Assembly (NCBI GenBank): GCA_008508345.1 | Contig: QNGE01001314.1 | Span: forward strand, 67,802-131,801 | Length of the DNA: 64,000 nt | Direction of reading: 5' to 3' | Source of the DNA: Paragonimus westermani | Taxonomy: Eukaryota > Platyhelminthes > Trematoda > Plagiorchiida > Troglotrematidae | Shown: piece after piece, positions 1 through 12,200 of the stretch | Position numbering within the stretch: position 1 is the stretch's first letter | Layout: every line of letters begins with the position of its first letter | The notes under the pieces: model-generated | What the model was told of the DNA's origin: nothing | Databases searched by the model: none | Seen by the model: the letters and a program-made list of their open reading frames with translations, nothing else | Translations under genes and position numbers: made by a program

Positions 1-1459
1 CACGGTTGCAACAGGTTGCCGCCGTTATCCTAGCGATGTAATGTTATCAAGAATTTGCTACCTAAACGAGACTCGGCCTCACCAAAAAGCCAATGTTATA
101 CTCGGAACTAGGGACTTCGAATAGCCCTAGAAAGCGTACTTGAATTGAAACCTCCCACACAAGTAATAAGGAGAAGACCTGGTACTGGTCGCAATAAGCA
201 GCTGTTATAAGTTGGGAAGACGAATTTATGGATGTACAACAGTATTAAAGAAATCACCGTCTGTCACTGGCTGATCGTATCAGCACGAACTGTAAGTTAA
301 TTGGTGCAATACGGAACAGATGAATTGGCGAATACCGGAAGGCACAACACTGAGACCGTTCGTCCAATCCTGATGCTGTATCTTTAATGCGACGTTTAGA
401 TTGGTCGCTTGTCAGATCTTCTGTTGTGTCAGGGTTTAGATAAGCGGTAAATCGAATAGATTTTCACCACAGCCATCCTCGGCTTTTATAAATCCAGTTA
501 GAATGACTATATCAGAAACATGTGCTTGGTATAAATGACTGTTGCTGTATTTGTCACACCGTCCAGTTTAGTCCAGTAAGTCCGAAGAATGTCCCAACCG
601 CCATATCGCGTCAGGGTCCAGTCTCATTTTGACGATACCGACGCATATCACTTCTGGAGATCCTCTCACAAAAAACACCGGCTACTCTGACTGAAGAAAT
701 CCGTCACATCAGATAAACGCTGAAGATGAAGACCATTTATGATATAAAAAATTCACCTCCTTTAGATCTGACGGTCAAATGCATCGACGGCAAAGTTGTA
801 TCGAGGTTACCCGTTTTTAGTTGGGTTTCATGTGAAGGTGGTTTTTTTATTCAGCGAAGAGCCTTCCCTCTCTTTCATCTTCTGGGACAGAAGGCAGATT
901 ACTGAACAACATCGCCGTTACCCACCGCCTATCTTCAGCTGTATCACCTTTTCAATGGAATGATCATTGATCGACTAAATAGCCGTTTGCAACAAAACCA
1001 TTGTTCAATAAAATAGAATGTTACGCTCAATCAGTTTGCAGACCCTTGGCCCCCATTTGGAATCCCTCTGCCCTGTTGACCTTATAGGCACTCACCAGGG
1101 TGTGCACATGCAGCTTATCAGGAAAAGTGAAATGGGATTGGCAATTGGATCAGCTATTAATGCACAACCGAAAACTTCATTAAATTAGATTCTGAAGCTG
1201 CTCTGATGAAGAGCAACGAGTGTATGTCATGCTGGTATCGAGTTCTATGTCATCGTACTGATTTCAAACTTGTGCTTTCACTATTTCTGATGACATTCTT
1301 CTACACCAAATTGTCAACAGTTACATTTCCCGCCCTAATGATGAGGAATTTATCGATTTCCTAAGATAAATTCCCCATTATTAGTATATATTAGTATATT
1401 ATTAGTATCATTATTAGTGCATTAGTATATATACATATATATGAACATGTCACAGGGGG
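1..1459. other. No gene recognised
   Basis: No convincing coding stretch on either strand. A TTAGTATA-type AT tract lies at about 1378-1442, just before the Penelope-like fragment. The 5' part of that element may lie here but is not recognisable. Confidence 0.5.
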
Positions 1460-2870
1460 GCTGGAATCAATAAAACTGTGACAGCTCCCAAGAAAGAGAA
1501 ATCACTTACAGAGGAACAAGCTAAACGCCTTAGACCTATCGAGAGACTAGTGCCACGTTTATACGGGCTACCGAACGTCCACAAGAATCAAATACCATTG
1601 AGGCCAACAGTAGCACCCAGGATGGCCCCAAACTACCAGTAAGTGAAGTTCCTCTTTCGCACTTTCGGGCCACGTTTACCCTTACGACAACCATGAGGCA
1701 AACTGCTCAGATTTCCTGCGACAGACTAAGGACCTGGAAGTGGAAGAAGACGATGCACTGGTTTCTTTTGGTGTTACGTTGCTTTTCACTAACATACCGA
1801 AGCAACTTGTGATTGAAAGTCTGAAGTTCCTGATAAGCCAGTACGATAGCCTCCGCAATAAGACGAATCTTTCTCAAACAGAATTGATTCACTTAGTGCA
1901 GCTCTGTATAGAAACTTACCTGCAATTCGATGACCGAGTCTAATTGCAGAAGAGAGGTACACCAATGGGCTCACCTATATGGGGATTACCTGCAGGCGCC
2001 GTAATGAAACGCTTCGAGTCTGAAACCCTACAGACACTCAAACCTAATATGTGGCTTCGATACGTTGTTTTACCTCAGACCCAGCTTGACCAGTTCCACA
2101 GTTGTTTGAATAACGTATTAGATGGAATAAGCTTTAAACGCGAAATATAGGAAAATCCACGTCTAACGTCCCTCAATGTATCGATCATAAGAGGACCTGC
2201 TGACAAACTTAAAACCACAGTCTATTGTGAACCGGCAACAGCTGATGTCATTCTCAGATTTGATAGCAATCACCCAGCCTGTCAACATAAAAGCTGCGTT
2301 TGAGCGTTTTCCTGGCGTGCAGACACACACGGCAATTCAACCGAATTCAGAAGACGAGAACAAAAACACCTGTTCAAAATGTTCGCTTCCAGTGGGTACG
2401 CCACTAATTTCACAAAGGCATCTATCAGAGGGTCCACACTAACTGTACGTACAGATATCAAAACGCGAATGACAGTGCCATATATTCACAACACATCTGA
2501 AACAGCACAGAGGATGCTGCAATCACTAGACATCCAAATATCACACAAGCTACATTCAACACTCGGTTGAGCTCTGGTAAACGGCAAGGTTCATGTAGAA
2601 CCACATGAACAGTCTGGTGTGGTCTACACGATTTGCTGCCTCGGGTGTTACCAGCAGTATATGAGGGAGACAGGCGAACAGTTGCGCACACGCGAACACG
2701 AGCACAAACTAACGATGTGACGAGCCGAACCTAGTCACAACTGTGGTACCAGGGCACAAACAGGTCAACGCAGATCATGCGAAAGTGGTCGCGCGGACAA
2801 AAATGACAGGGGAACGGCTTGTACAGGAAGCTCTCTATTCGCGGAATTCGTTCAATCGACGTAGATAGCC
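1460..2870 (+). mobile_element. Penelope-like retroelement, decayed (RT plus GIY-YIG)
   Basis: Pieces of a Penelope-like reverse transcriptase and endonuclease lie in order but in several frames. LYGLPNVHKNQIPLRPTVAP (about 1558-1618) is the conserved RT entry motif. ALVSFGVTLLFTNIPK (about 1755-1805) is RT motif A, and KRGTPMGSPIWGLPA (about 1950-1995) follows. WLRYV joined directly to VLPQTQL (about 2050-2090) is the site of motif C. Then come TVYCEPATADVI and FDSNHPACHK (about 2215-2295), PYIHNTSETAQRML (about 2480-2522) and the endonuclease region GVVYTICC...YMRETGEQL (about 2617-2690). A C-terminal remnant ends near 2870. Stops (for example TAA after 1640 and at 1941-1943), frameshifts and lost catalytic residues show it is dead. 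Such elements mobilise by target-primed reverse transcription (family knowledge). The 5' end was not found. Confidence 0.88.
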
Positions 2871-3056
2871 ACTACCTCAGCATCGTTGACACTGAAACGA
2901 AAAACGAGCGAGGACAGACCGAAGGGCGGACACGGTGAGAGACAGAACAATCTCTTTTTAACACATTTATTTGTTTGATAACAGATCCTAGTGTAGATTG
3001 GAAACGTCACAACAAATCTTTAACTACTCAGTGTGTTCCTTTTATCGATTACTTCG

Positions 3057-3081
3057 TATATACATATATATATATATATAT
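3057..3081. repeat. TA microsatellite
   Basis: Alternating TA run directly 5' of SINE family 1 copy 1. It may be the target of that insertion. Confidence 0.9.
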
Positions 3082-3468
3082 TCTGTGATCTCGACCTGTC
3101 TCGGAAGTCCTCATCGCGGGATTATCGATTGGAGTTAACAGGCAGTAACTGTGTCTCCTCTCGAGACGATCGGGCAACCTGATCATTGCTCACAGGCCAG
3201 AGTGGTTGAGCATTCAGATTTGATAATTCGTTCGTGCCTAATGTGAGGTGAATGGCGCAGTGGTCAACACGGTTGCCTCATGATTGGAATGTCCGGAGTT
3301 CAAATCCCGGCCGTGGCAAGGATATGCACTACTGACGAGCTCTAATGAGAGCGAAACTCGAGTCTAGTGTTTCTTTTCGGAGAGTCTATCTGAATGCGGA
3401 CGCTGCGATCAAATGTGAGTGATGGTCAACTTGAAAATAAACCAAATCCCCTACTACTCATCAGCAAC
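3082..3468 (+). repeat. SINE family 1, copy 1 (tRNA-like)
   Basis: A roughly 390-bp dispersed repeat with internal RNA polymerase III promoter motifs: box A TGGCGCAGTGG at 3253-3263 and box B GAGTTCAAATCC at 3296-3307, spaced as in tRNA genes. The tRNA-like part lies mid-element, with about 170 bp before and 165 bp after. The tail ends ACCAAATCCCCTACTACTCATCAG. Similar copies lie at 25711-26222, 49661-50166, 50905-51115 and 52705-53103. It directly abuts a TA run at 3057-3081. Confidence 0.85.
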
Positions 3469-4468
3469 TATATCTGTTTATCAGCATCATACTGAAGAGC
3501 AATCAGAAGAAATATTGCCCCCATATGTTCAAAAACTCGAAGCGTCCCTTTGCTATTGCCTCATGCTCAACTTCCCAGTATCCTCATCTCACCTCTTCCT
3601 AATTATCGTCTAGAAGGTGATACTGTTCATTTTAGAAAACCCTACGTTGGAATCAAGTAGTGTATGGTTGAAAAATAGTTGTTCGATATTTGGACGTCCG
3701 TGACCTCTCACTCTCCGGGTTTTATCAATAAATCCGGCACTAACGAATTTGAATTGGGCGGTTTTCTTCCCCCTAGGCTAAATGTCAGCTGGGCCTGGCT
3801 TGTTTATTCAATCATACCGCTTGGCCTTTGTTCTCGCAGAGACTTAACAACCCCAAACTAGGCAGAGATAGTTGGTTATCCTATTGCAAGGTCATTTCTC
3901 TAAACGCAACCATGAACGATTAGTCGATTGCTTGTCTGGTTAAGTATTTCATTGCAAAAGGTGTGTTTATATAACTTTTGCGGATTTAATCAAAAACTCG
4001 AATCGTTTCATCCACAGTTTGCACACGGAGTTAATCCGCGTTTCGAAGTGTTGTCGAGCCGGCCACCCGGTTACCGTGTCAGCCATGAATTCGAGGTCAG
4101 CCGGACTTTCACAACACAGTCTCGAATGTGTGATGAATGTCTGTGCGCGCTTATGTATTCGAACATGCTCAAGCTAATGTCTGCAGGTTTAGTCACGAGC
4201 ACACGCAGGTATGCATATGAAACTCAATCGCCTCTAGAAAAGTTCATTACAATTTTTGTGCCTTTGTTGATGGAGCTGTTCACCTTTGGCCTGCAGCTTG
4301 ATGACGAACGTGTTACAAAGTTTGTGTGGACAGATCATCAGGTTGTATTCGTTCGACCTGCACTGCGCTTCACAGAGGGCGGTTTTTGTCTCATTTCAAC
4401 ATGGTTTATTTTTTGACTATTAACCATTGGGCCTATTGGGTTGCATAACATCTGCGAGCTACCCGCAG

Positions 4469-4511
4469 ATATATATATATGTATATATGTATATATATAT
4501 ATATATATATG
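4469..4511. repeat. TA microsatellite
   Basis: Alternating AT run interrupted by two G. Confidence 0.9.
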
Positions 4512-7239
4512 TAGTTAACGGCTTGAGTGTGTTATTAGCCGTTAACATAAAATCAACCAACCCTTCTTGTGAAATGAACAGTAACGGAAAGTGAACAGGC
4601 CAATCAAACAGTGTTTGCTGTAGGAACGTAAAATTTACTAATGATCAGAAGATAGATAACGCCGATAAAAATCCATACATATGTAACACGTAAATAACAG
4701 TGTACCAAATAAAAGCGAATAACAAAAACTGTATAACAAAACGTTGGGACTTATCAAAATCAGGACAGAGCATCAGAAGCGACTCTGACAGTTACGAATT
4801 AGTACTGGTGACACTGAAAGTTTACGGGATATGATGGAGAGATGGGTTGGTGTGAATGTGGTCCTTGACTTGCAATTCGCCTTGAAGTCGAAGATGCTTG
4901 CCGTAGTACTGTGTATTGTTTAGTTCGTGTGGTGGCGTCAAGACAGGATATGTTGTTCAACATGCTGCGTAGCACTGAATAGTCATTCCTGTTGATGCGT
5001 CGCCTAGAAGTGTGTAACGAAACCTGAGTAGTTTTTCTGGCAGTATTCGTGGTCAAGAGCCATGCCAAACGATGAACTAGGTAATGTATGGTTGACACCA
5101 CCGCTAACGTTCCTGACAGAGTTGGAACTGCTGACCGTGTTGAGCGTTATATCGGACAATCCTTGCCGTGAGCTGTGTCAAGCAGTCCTCATCAGGCGTT
5201 GTACTAGGCCTTGAATGAATAAAAATGGATGTTTCTGTAGTTCGCACTAATCCTTGAAATATAAGTAAAATGGATATCATTGGCGGGACGCTGCATATTG
5301 CACACGAAATGTTAGAGAGTTAGTTGACCTGAGTACACACAAGACAGGTTCAACAGGGTACTTGAAGACTGTGCACGGATCAACGCACTGGAGGTGTGCT
5401 GGTGGATTTATCATGGTGTTTTCATGAACAGCAACGTGTCAATTTCAAACCAGGTTATTCGAACTCCTACAGCTTTCATATCCACTGACACAGTCCACTC
5501 CAAAGTAAGGAAATTGCTTGCGAAGAGAACTTCTGGGCATATAAGACTAGTCTTTGTTGCCTGGTTTTAGTTCCAGGTTACGATTACACAATACTGCATT
5601 GATCGATGTGCCCATGTCAACCAGTTAACCGGTTCCATTGATCTGTTTAACAACCCAAGGATTCAGGGCCCTTGTAATTGTTCCAGTCGACTGTTCGCTA
5701 TCTGACATTAATGTTTTCGAACACTCCGGAACATGCTGATAAATGTACAAGTCGATTCTGCTTAAGTAAACCATATTGCAACTGCATTAAAGCATATATC
5801 GGTTAGGTGATTCTTACTGTACAGATAGGACGAGCCCTCAGAGCACAACAGGATACGTGGTTGCAGCCGTGGTCATATGAATTTCATATGAAACAACCAG
5901 TTCGTTAAATGGTTACTTTTGAAGTACGAGACAGAAACACACTTTTTCCCCGACGATATGCACTACATTGCCACTAAAAATAACGGAAAGTCTAAAAAGT
6001 TAGTATTTGGAAAAATGACAACGTTTTTAACTGGTTTGGTTTATCTGTCACATACAGATCAATAATAAGACCCAGTAAAAGAGTGAAATCCTGCAATCAA
6101 GTCCCCTGGCCACCCAGTAAATGTTGTCCCTTGTTAATTCTGTCTTGTAATCGGGTAAAACTGCGGGTATCAATAGAACTTACGTGGAAATAATTTAGGA
6201 GGAAAATAACAGTACATCTGGATTTTCGTGCCATCCGAAATTGAAAATATCACATTAAAAAGCCGATTGATGAACGATGATGTCAGACCAACTTTGAACA
6301 CATGACAATGAAATAAGTAATCTAACAAATACATTTTTGCGTATTTCCTTGAGGTTTATCAGTCACCCCACCGATCGGTACTGTTGCCGTGACAACAGAT
6401 ATCTGGTTTGATGGAAGCTATCTATCTCCTGAATTTGCACTCCATCCTGCACTATTTCAGTCCTCCCTACCCGCACCCATTGTGCACCGTTAAGTCATAA
6501 TGAAATTCGGTCCATTCAACGTTCTGTCCACTCTGCAATGCAGTCATTCAAATACCTGACTAGTCTTGATAACAGCACATGCATAAGAAACAACGTCGTT
6601 TGTTGTCATAGCAACTGAGATCACATCATGTGAGCCAAACACTATGTTCGCTAACATCAGTTGTGTATCTATTGTGCACACATGATCTCAATATACCCCT
6701 GCTTCGTAGACAGTCTAATTTGGTGCGGATATCTTACAGTCTAATTCCACCCACACGGTTGTGGTAATAAGTTGCCGCGTCATTAGCCTTAGTCCTCGTG
6801 TCAACAATAAATTCTTACCATATTTTCGCTTAAAACAAGCAGATTTCGCAGGGTCATTTTCTGCCAACAACGCCAAGATCCATCATGCGTGACTCAGAAT
6901 ATGATTAGTTTTACTCATGTAAACTACTGACAAACAGTGAACAAGCTGGTTTGAAGTGGCCAGCACACACATTTAACAAGTCTATATCGGGATGAGTGAG
7001 AATGCCTAGCTAGCTGAATAATCGGTACTCAACAAGGGCCATCTAAGCAGTTTGTCAAGCTACTCTTAGCGTTACTCAGTGAACGAATGATTCGTCGACC
7101 AGCAATCCCGATTCAGAAAAATGCAGTTTATGTAAGTGTGTTCCTCTGATCTTTGTTGTCTGAACAATGCAAACCGCTTTGTTCTCTAGTTTGCTCAAGA
7201 ACCATGGAAGATACCTAGTTTCGAAAAATCTTAACTTTG

Positions 7240-7349
7240 ACTAGGTTTGAACCAGCAACAGAAATAACGTCTTCAGACGCAACAAATTCTCTAGTGGCTG
7301 AACCACGAAGCTACGCCAGAAGATCAGAAACTTCACATTTGAATCTAGT
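7240..7349 (-). repeat. SINE family 2, copy C (old)
   Basis: A diverged minus-strand copy: ATTCAAATGTGAAGTTTCTG, CGTAGCTTCGTGGTTCAGCCA (box A region) and GCTGGTTCAAACC (box B region). The order and spacing match copies A and B. Confidence 0.6.
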
Positions 7350-9117
7350 TACCTATCCAACTAAATGTGTCACATGGAGCCCACCGAGCGATCGATCACA
7401 CTGACTACTCAAGCAGCATGTTTGATCAATTCACGTCGGAATCTATCAACGCTATCGATGTTTGGTCATGTTGTTTCTTTCGCTGGATCGCACTTAGCAA
7501 AAGTTCAGATTTTCCGCATTTGGGTCCCTTCTGAGATATCAAATCTGCAAAACTACTTATCAGTAATACAAGGACTAATACTTCGACATGATGTGTTGAT
7601 GATGTAAAAATGTTAAATCACTTAGTACAGCCATGTACCCAAATAATTGCACTTGTGAATTCGCGATCAGTTAACATTAAACAGTTGTTACGGGTAATTG
7701 ATTGTGAGGTAGGCTGTGAGTACGAAGAGGTACGAAGTGATTCATCTCTTACGTGACTGGTGCTCCGATAGGTACCGTGTAAGACCGGCGACAAACTGAA
7801 ATGGCAAAAAAACAGTCTCCGCGAACAAAGTTAGGTGGTTTATTCTGAAACCATAAAAATTGCTAAATCATAAACCCTGACCCCAACCGATCGCATATGA
7901 CACAGAAACGCAGAAGACTTTCTGCGTCGTCTAACGCGTCCGTGCCACCTCCTCGTAATTGATCAAACAGAGAGCCGTAGTGATCGCAATCCACTTACAT
8001 CAACCGGATTTCTGCGTTCAGAAGCAGTTCATCTAAACACCAAAGCTCCTAAGGCTAAATACGATGCCCCAACCTGTGCAGTTTTTTTATCCCCCTTCCA
8101 CTGACCCAGCCCGATTAGCACTGGTTACCGAAGGTCTAATCCGTCTGACTTTTTAACTAGTATAAAGTTGTGTTATTGATTTATTCACTCACCTTCTTCT
8201 TCGTTTATCAATCCTATCACTAACTTTCTATCCATTAACTAATTTCATATAATTGTATCAACCAAAGATAAAAATTCCTCATAAACAGTGTTTCGCTGGA
8301 ACTTTTTCTTCAAGATTTCTACAAGGATTTCCAGTTGTCTGAAAAGTTGAAGTAAAAACAAACCCAAACCAAATGAACTGCACAAAATTCACTCTAACCA
8401 GAATGGCAAAACGATTGCTGTGTATATTTCGGTACATTAAAGTCACTGAACTTAGTTCATGAGTTTTTATTGGGCTACACATCTATCTAAACGTGCAGTG
8501 GATTCAAAATATCACATTTATGATGAACTACTGATGCACATTGTGAGTAACGACGAGACTTCATCAGTCCTGACGTTTGTCTGAAGAAGGCGATAGAGTG
8601 AGGTCGGTTGAACTGAGAAAACTCAACAATTAAACCAACAGGTAACACATCGAAAATGTATGAATGAAATGCATTCACGGAATGTTACAGGTCTGTCTAA
8701 TTTATTTTGTGCGTGCTTTTTCATGGATCAATCTTTGTCACCAGCATTATTCTGGATGCAACACTTTAGCACGCGGTTTACATTACACCTGACTGATCAC
8801 ATCAACGACATTTGTGTTCCAATAAGCTTCACCATATGGGCCTATTAATCGTACAACCTCATGTCGTTCTCTGTTATCTCCGTGCGATGTGAACCAAGTC
8901 AAGTTTTGTCATTTCTGGATATGCCATTATCGAACATTTCCTTCCCTACTCATTTTGACAGACGGTTAAATATACTTTACACGCTTGCATTAGGAAGTCA
9001 TATAGATTCCTAAAGGTCATGTCATTAGAAAGATGGTTGGGCATGTTTTACTTCTCGACTATGAAATGTAGCTCTTTATAACACGTATTCCAGTTTATTC
9101 ATAAGCCTCAGATGATA

Positions 9118-9195
9118 TCGATGGCTGGCTAAAGAGGGGGATAGCAGCAGGACTTCTAGTCGCAAGGTTCAAATCGGCTCATTCGGGTGGGCGTT
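9118..9195 (+). repeat. tRNA-like sequence, possible third SINE type
   Basis: TGGCTAAAGAGG (about 9127) fits the pol III box A pattern and GGTTCAAATCGG (about 9167) resembles box B, about 40 bases apart. No other copy is seen in the window. A TA microsatellite follows at 9210-9249, as is common at SINE tails. Single copy, so weak. Confidence 0.3.
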
Positions 9196-9209
9196 GATAG
9201 TGCACAGAT

Positions 9210-9249
9210 TTATATATATATATATATATATACATATGTATATATATAC
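9210..9249. repeat. TA microsatellite
   Basis: Alternating TA run just after the tRNA-like sequence at 9118-9195. Confidence 0.9.
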
Positions 9250-12200
9250 AAACAACTTGTTTTACTCCCCACCTCCTGCAAACAAATTCGATATAGCAGC
9301 TGATCCCCATTTTTGAATGGTTGGTGCCGATCGACTATAAGTCCGCTTACAGTGAGTTCTGGCTAACTGAATTTTATCCAATCAGGAGACCGCTTCAGTC
9401 CAATCTCGTTACACTTATGTTGTGTATTAGGAATCCTGATCCATTGTTTCTCATCACAAGTACTGTTTGTGGACTCCTCAGCTCACTGATATAAGATATG
9501 AGGTTAGCAATCAGTAGCTTGACTACTGGAAATGAAACCGTCAGTAGTAGGTCGTAGGCTAAAGATCCAGTTTCTCCCTCAGTGTTTTGAGCTCACTGAC
9601 TTTCTTGACTTCTGTTCGGAGACGTTGTTGTAGATTGATTCGAATTGGATACGGTGACCTATGTGGCGTCGCTGTTTGATTAATTTGCCAACAGTCTCAG
9701 AACAATTACGGCAGCTAGATATCAGAAGGCACAAGAAACTATTGCACTTGCCGACTCACTCTAGCCTACAACTTGGTTGCGTGTTTTCAGAGTATTTATA
9801 ATTTGCTGATCGGTTTTGGTTAGGCTCCTAATTTTCATAAACTAGTTTCGACCTACGTGTCTTTTTAGTTCTGACACTAATGGCTTTCTGTTTCTCCTGG
9901 TCCTATGGCATCAGTTCTAAGCATCAGTTCGAACCAGTGACCTAATGTTGTCGACAATAATGATCAGGGAAAGTCTTCTATTCGAACTTCTGAAAATAAT
10001 ACAGTTGAGTCCCATAAGTTATGGCACACACAAAAAAAACAGTTTTAAACCCAAAAGCCAACGGATCAATTATGTCTGCCTTTTTTCGCATTATCAACTC
10101 CGGAGTGTGTGACGCAGCTCCTAGCGGTAATCATCCCCACACTAACATGTAGTACATGCGGCGCCGCAAGAATGAACACATAAGCGATTTAAAACTCTCT
10201 CGGTTTCGCCCTCAGAAATCAAATTGCTGGTTTTGGTAGGTTGACATTTCTGTTTGCTCATCAATTTACATTTAAACTATAACTACCATACTTGGTCTAC
10301 TGGAGATAACGTGTTGAAAAATTGGACTGTACGGTGTACGTATAAATTAAATTCATATGAACAAAAAATGAACGAATGGTTTCCAGAGCTTAACTCACAC
10401 AGATCACAAGTGTACATTTCACATACGTGTAGAAAAGTAGCCATAGCCAATTGACATCAGCTGGTCTACCCAACCGGGCGAGAAATAGCAAGACTCTCTC
10501 TGTTTTCATTGCATTACTACATGTATTCACCATCTTCTAGCTACTAACCACCCAAATGAAATTTGCCGAACGTCGTTCGTTCTTATGCTAAACGGTATAC
10601 TTGAAGTGCTTCACCCGGCTGAAAAAAAAACAAAGTAATCCATGCGCATTTGTCTAAGAAAGAACCGTGTTTTTTGCTGCAAGGTTCTGGAAACTTCTAT
10701 ACCGGATTATGTCAGTCGGCCAGACAGTTATCATCTGAAGATACACGGTCATTCATGACGGACGATAGGATCCGTTCTTGTTGCAAGCTGCTGTGGCTCA
10801 AATCACTGATGATGTGATCCAGAAAGACTAACTCATTCTTTTCTGTGGTCCAAATAGCAGGTAGTGTGAGGACTGAATCACAATGCATCAATCTGCCTGC
10901 TGTCGTTGAATCGTCCTTATTTGAGTTCTTTCATGAGAACTCTAGCATCTAGGTTTCTGCAGTGAATTCATGATTTATCAATTCGCTTTCTACGTTCCGA
11001 TTGATCGCTAACCACCGAACTTCGATAATCAGCGGGTTTGCTGGGATTGTGTGAGTTGATGGATGTGAGTTGATGAATGGACGATGTTCACCAAAGATAG
11101 ATACCGAAAGCGGACTACAACATGTGTACCACACAATATGTTAACCATTTGCTTCAACATTGTGGTTGTATGGATAGTTAGAAAGTGTGCATACGTAAAA
11201 ATGTAGCACGATGCAAGTGAGAGACGCTTTCATATCGGATTTGGACCAGCTAACCTATGCTTCCCCTCCACATTTTTGCCTCACAGTGTGCGCCATCGAA
11301 CATATGATGAGTACTTTGATCGCACATGAGTCAACTTGTGAGTATTCTTTTCTGATGTGTACATGAAGGATCGCCGGCCATTCAATAAAATACCTTTTCT
11401 CTTCCAAAAATGCTGAAAACGCCAACGTACACCTCTCTGTTCTCTACCTTTCTGAGACGAATTTTCGTGAATGTGACGACGATTAGGGGTAGGGTAATGG
11501 GAATGAAAAAAAGATCGTGATCATGGTGATGATGCTGGTGATGACCGTACACCTGTATGTCACTCTGTCCTCATCGTCATTTTCAACTTTCGGTTGTATC
11601 CGCGCACGTATGCTCGCCACAGACTGTGGCATACTGCCATGTCAGAGTTTTTCCAACCAACAATCTGGGTCGTAGTCATCATCACAATAGCATTGAACGT
11701 GACCAGAAGGTACTGTGATTCGGGAAGCCGCTCACCGGTCCACATGGCGGTCTGTTCCAGTCACCAGCAGTCACCGTAAACCATGCACTTTCCGTCAATA
11801 CACGAAACACGTGACTCAACCAGAGAAGTGCGTTTCCACTCTCGTAAACTTTGGTTTCGAAATCTACCGAATTGCACATTTAATGTTGCGAAATCAACTG
11901 TCTGCTTTTTGTCGCTTTCATTACGAATCCTATCGCCTAAGAAATCCCACTCACGGTAATCCACCCTCACTCGGATCATGTGATATAAAACGCTGTGATA
12001 AGTGTATCAACAACCGAGTTCGACTGGAAAACTTTTGCTTCTCATGAGGCCTCGTAGTGTAACTGACGGATCCAATGCTGCAAGAAAGCTCATGCAATGC
12101 TTGTCTTCCGTTCGAATTCAACTAGAGCTGGAAGGTTGTACCACTGGATTTTCTCCGAGTCATCGGTTTGAAGATTATTTTTGCCAGAGGGCGACTCACA

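Noticed and set aside
3928..4416. 162-codon open frame on + strand as a gene
   Set aside because: No recognised motif. In this amount of DNA at this composition, one or two frames of such length are expected by chance.
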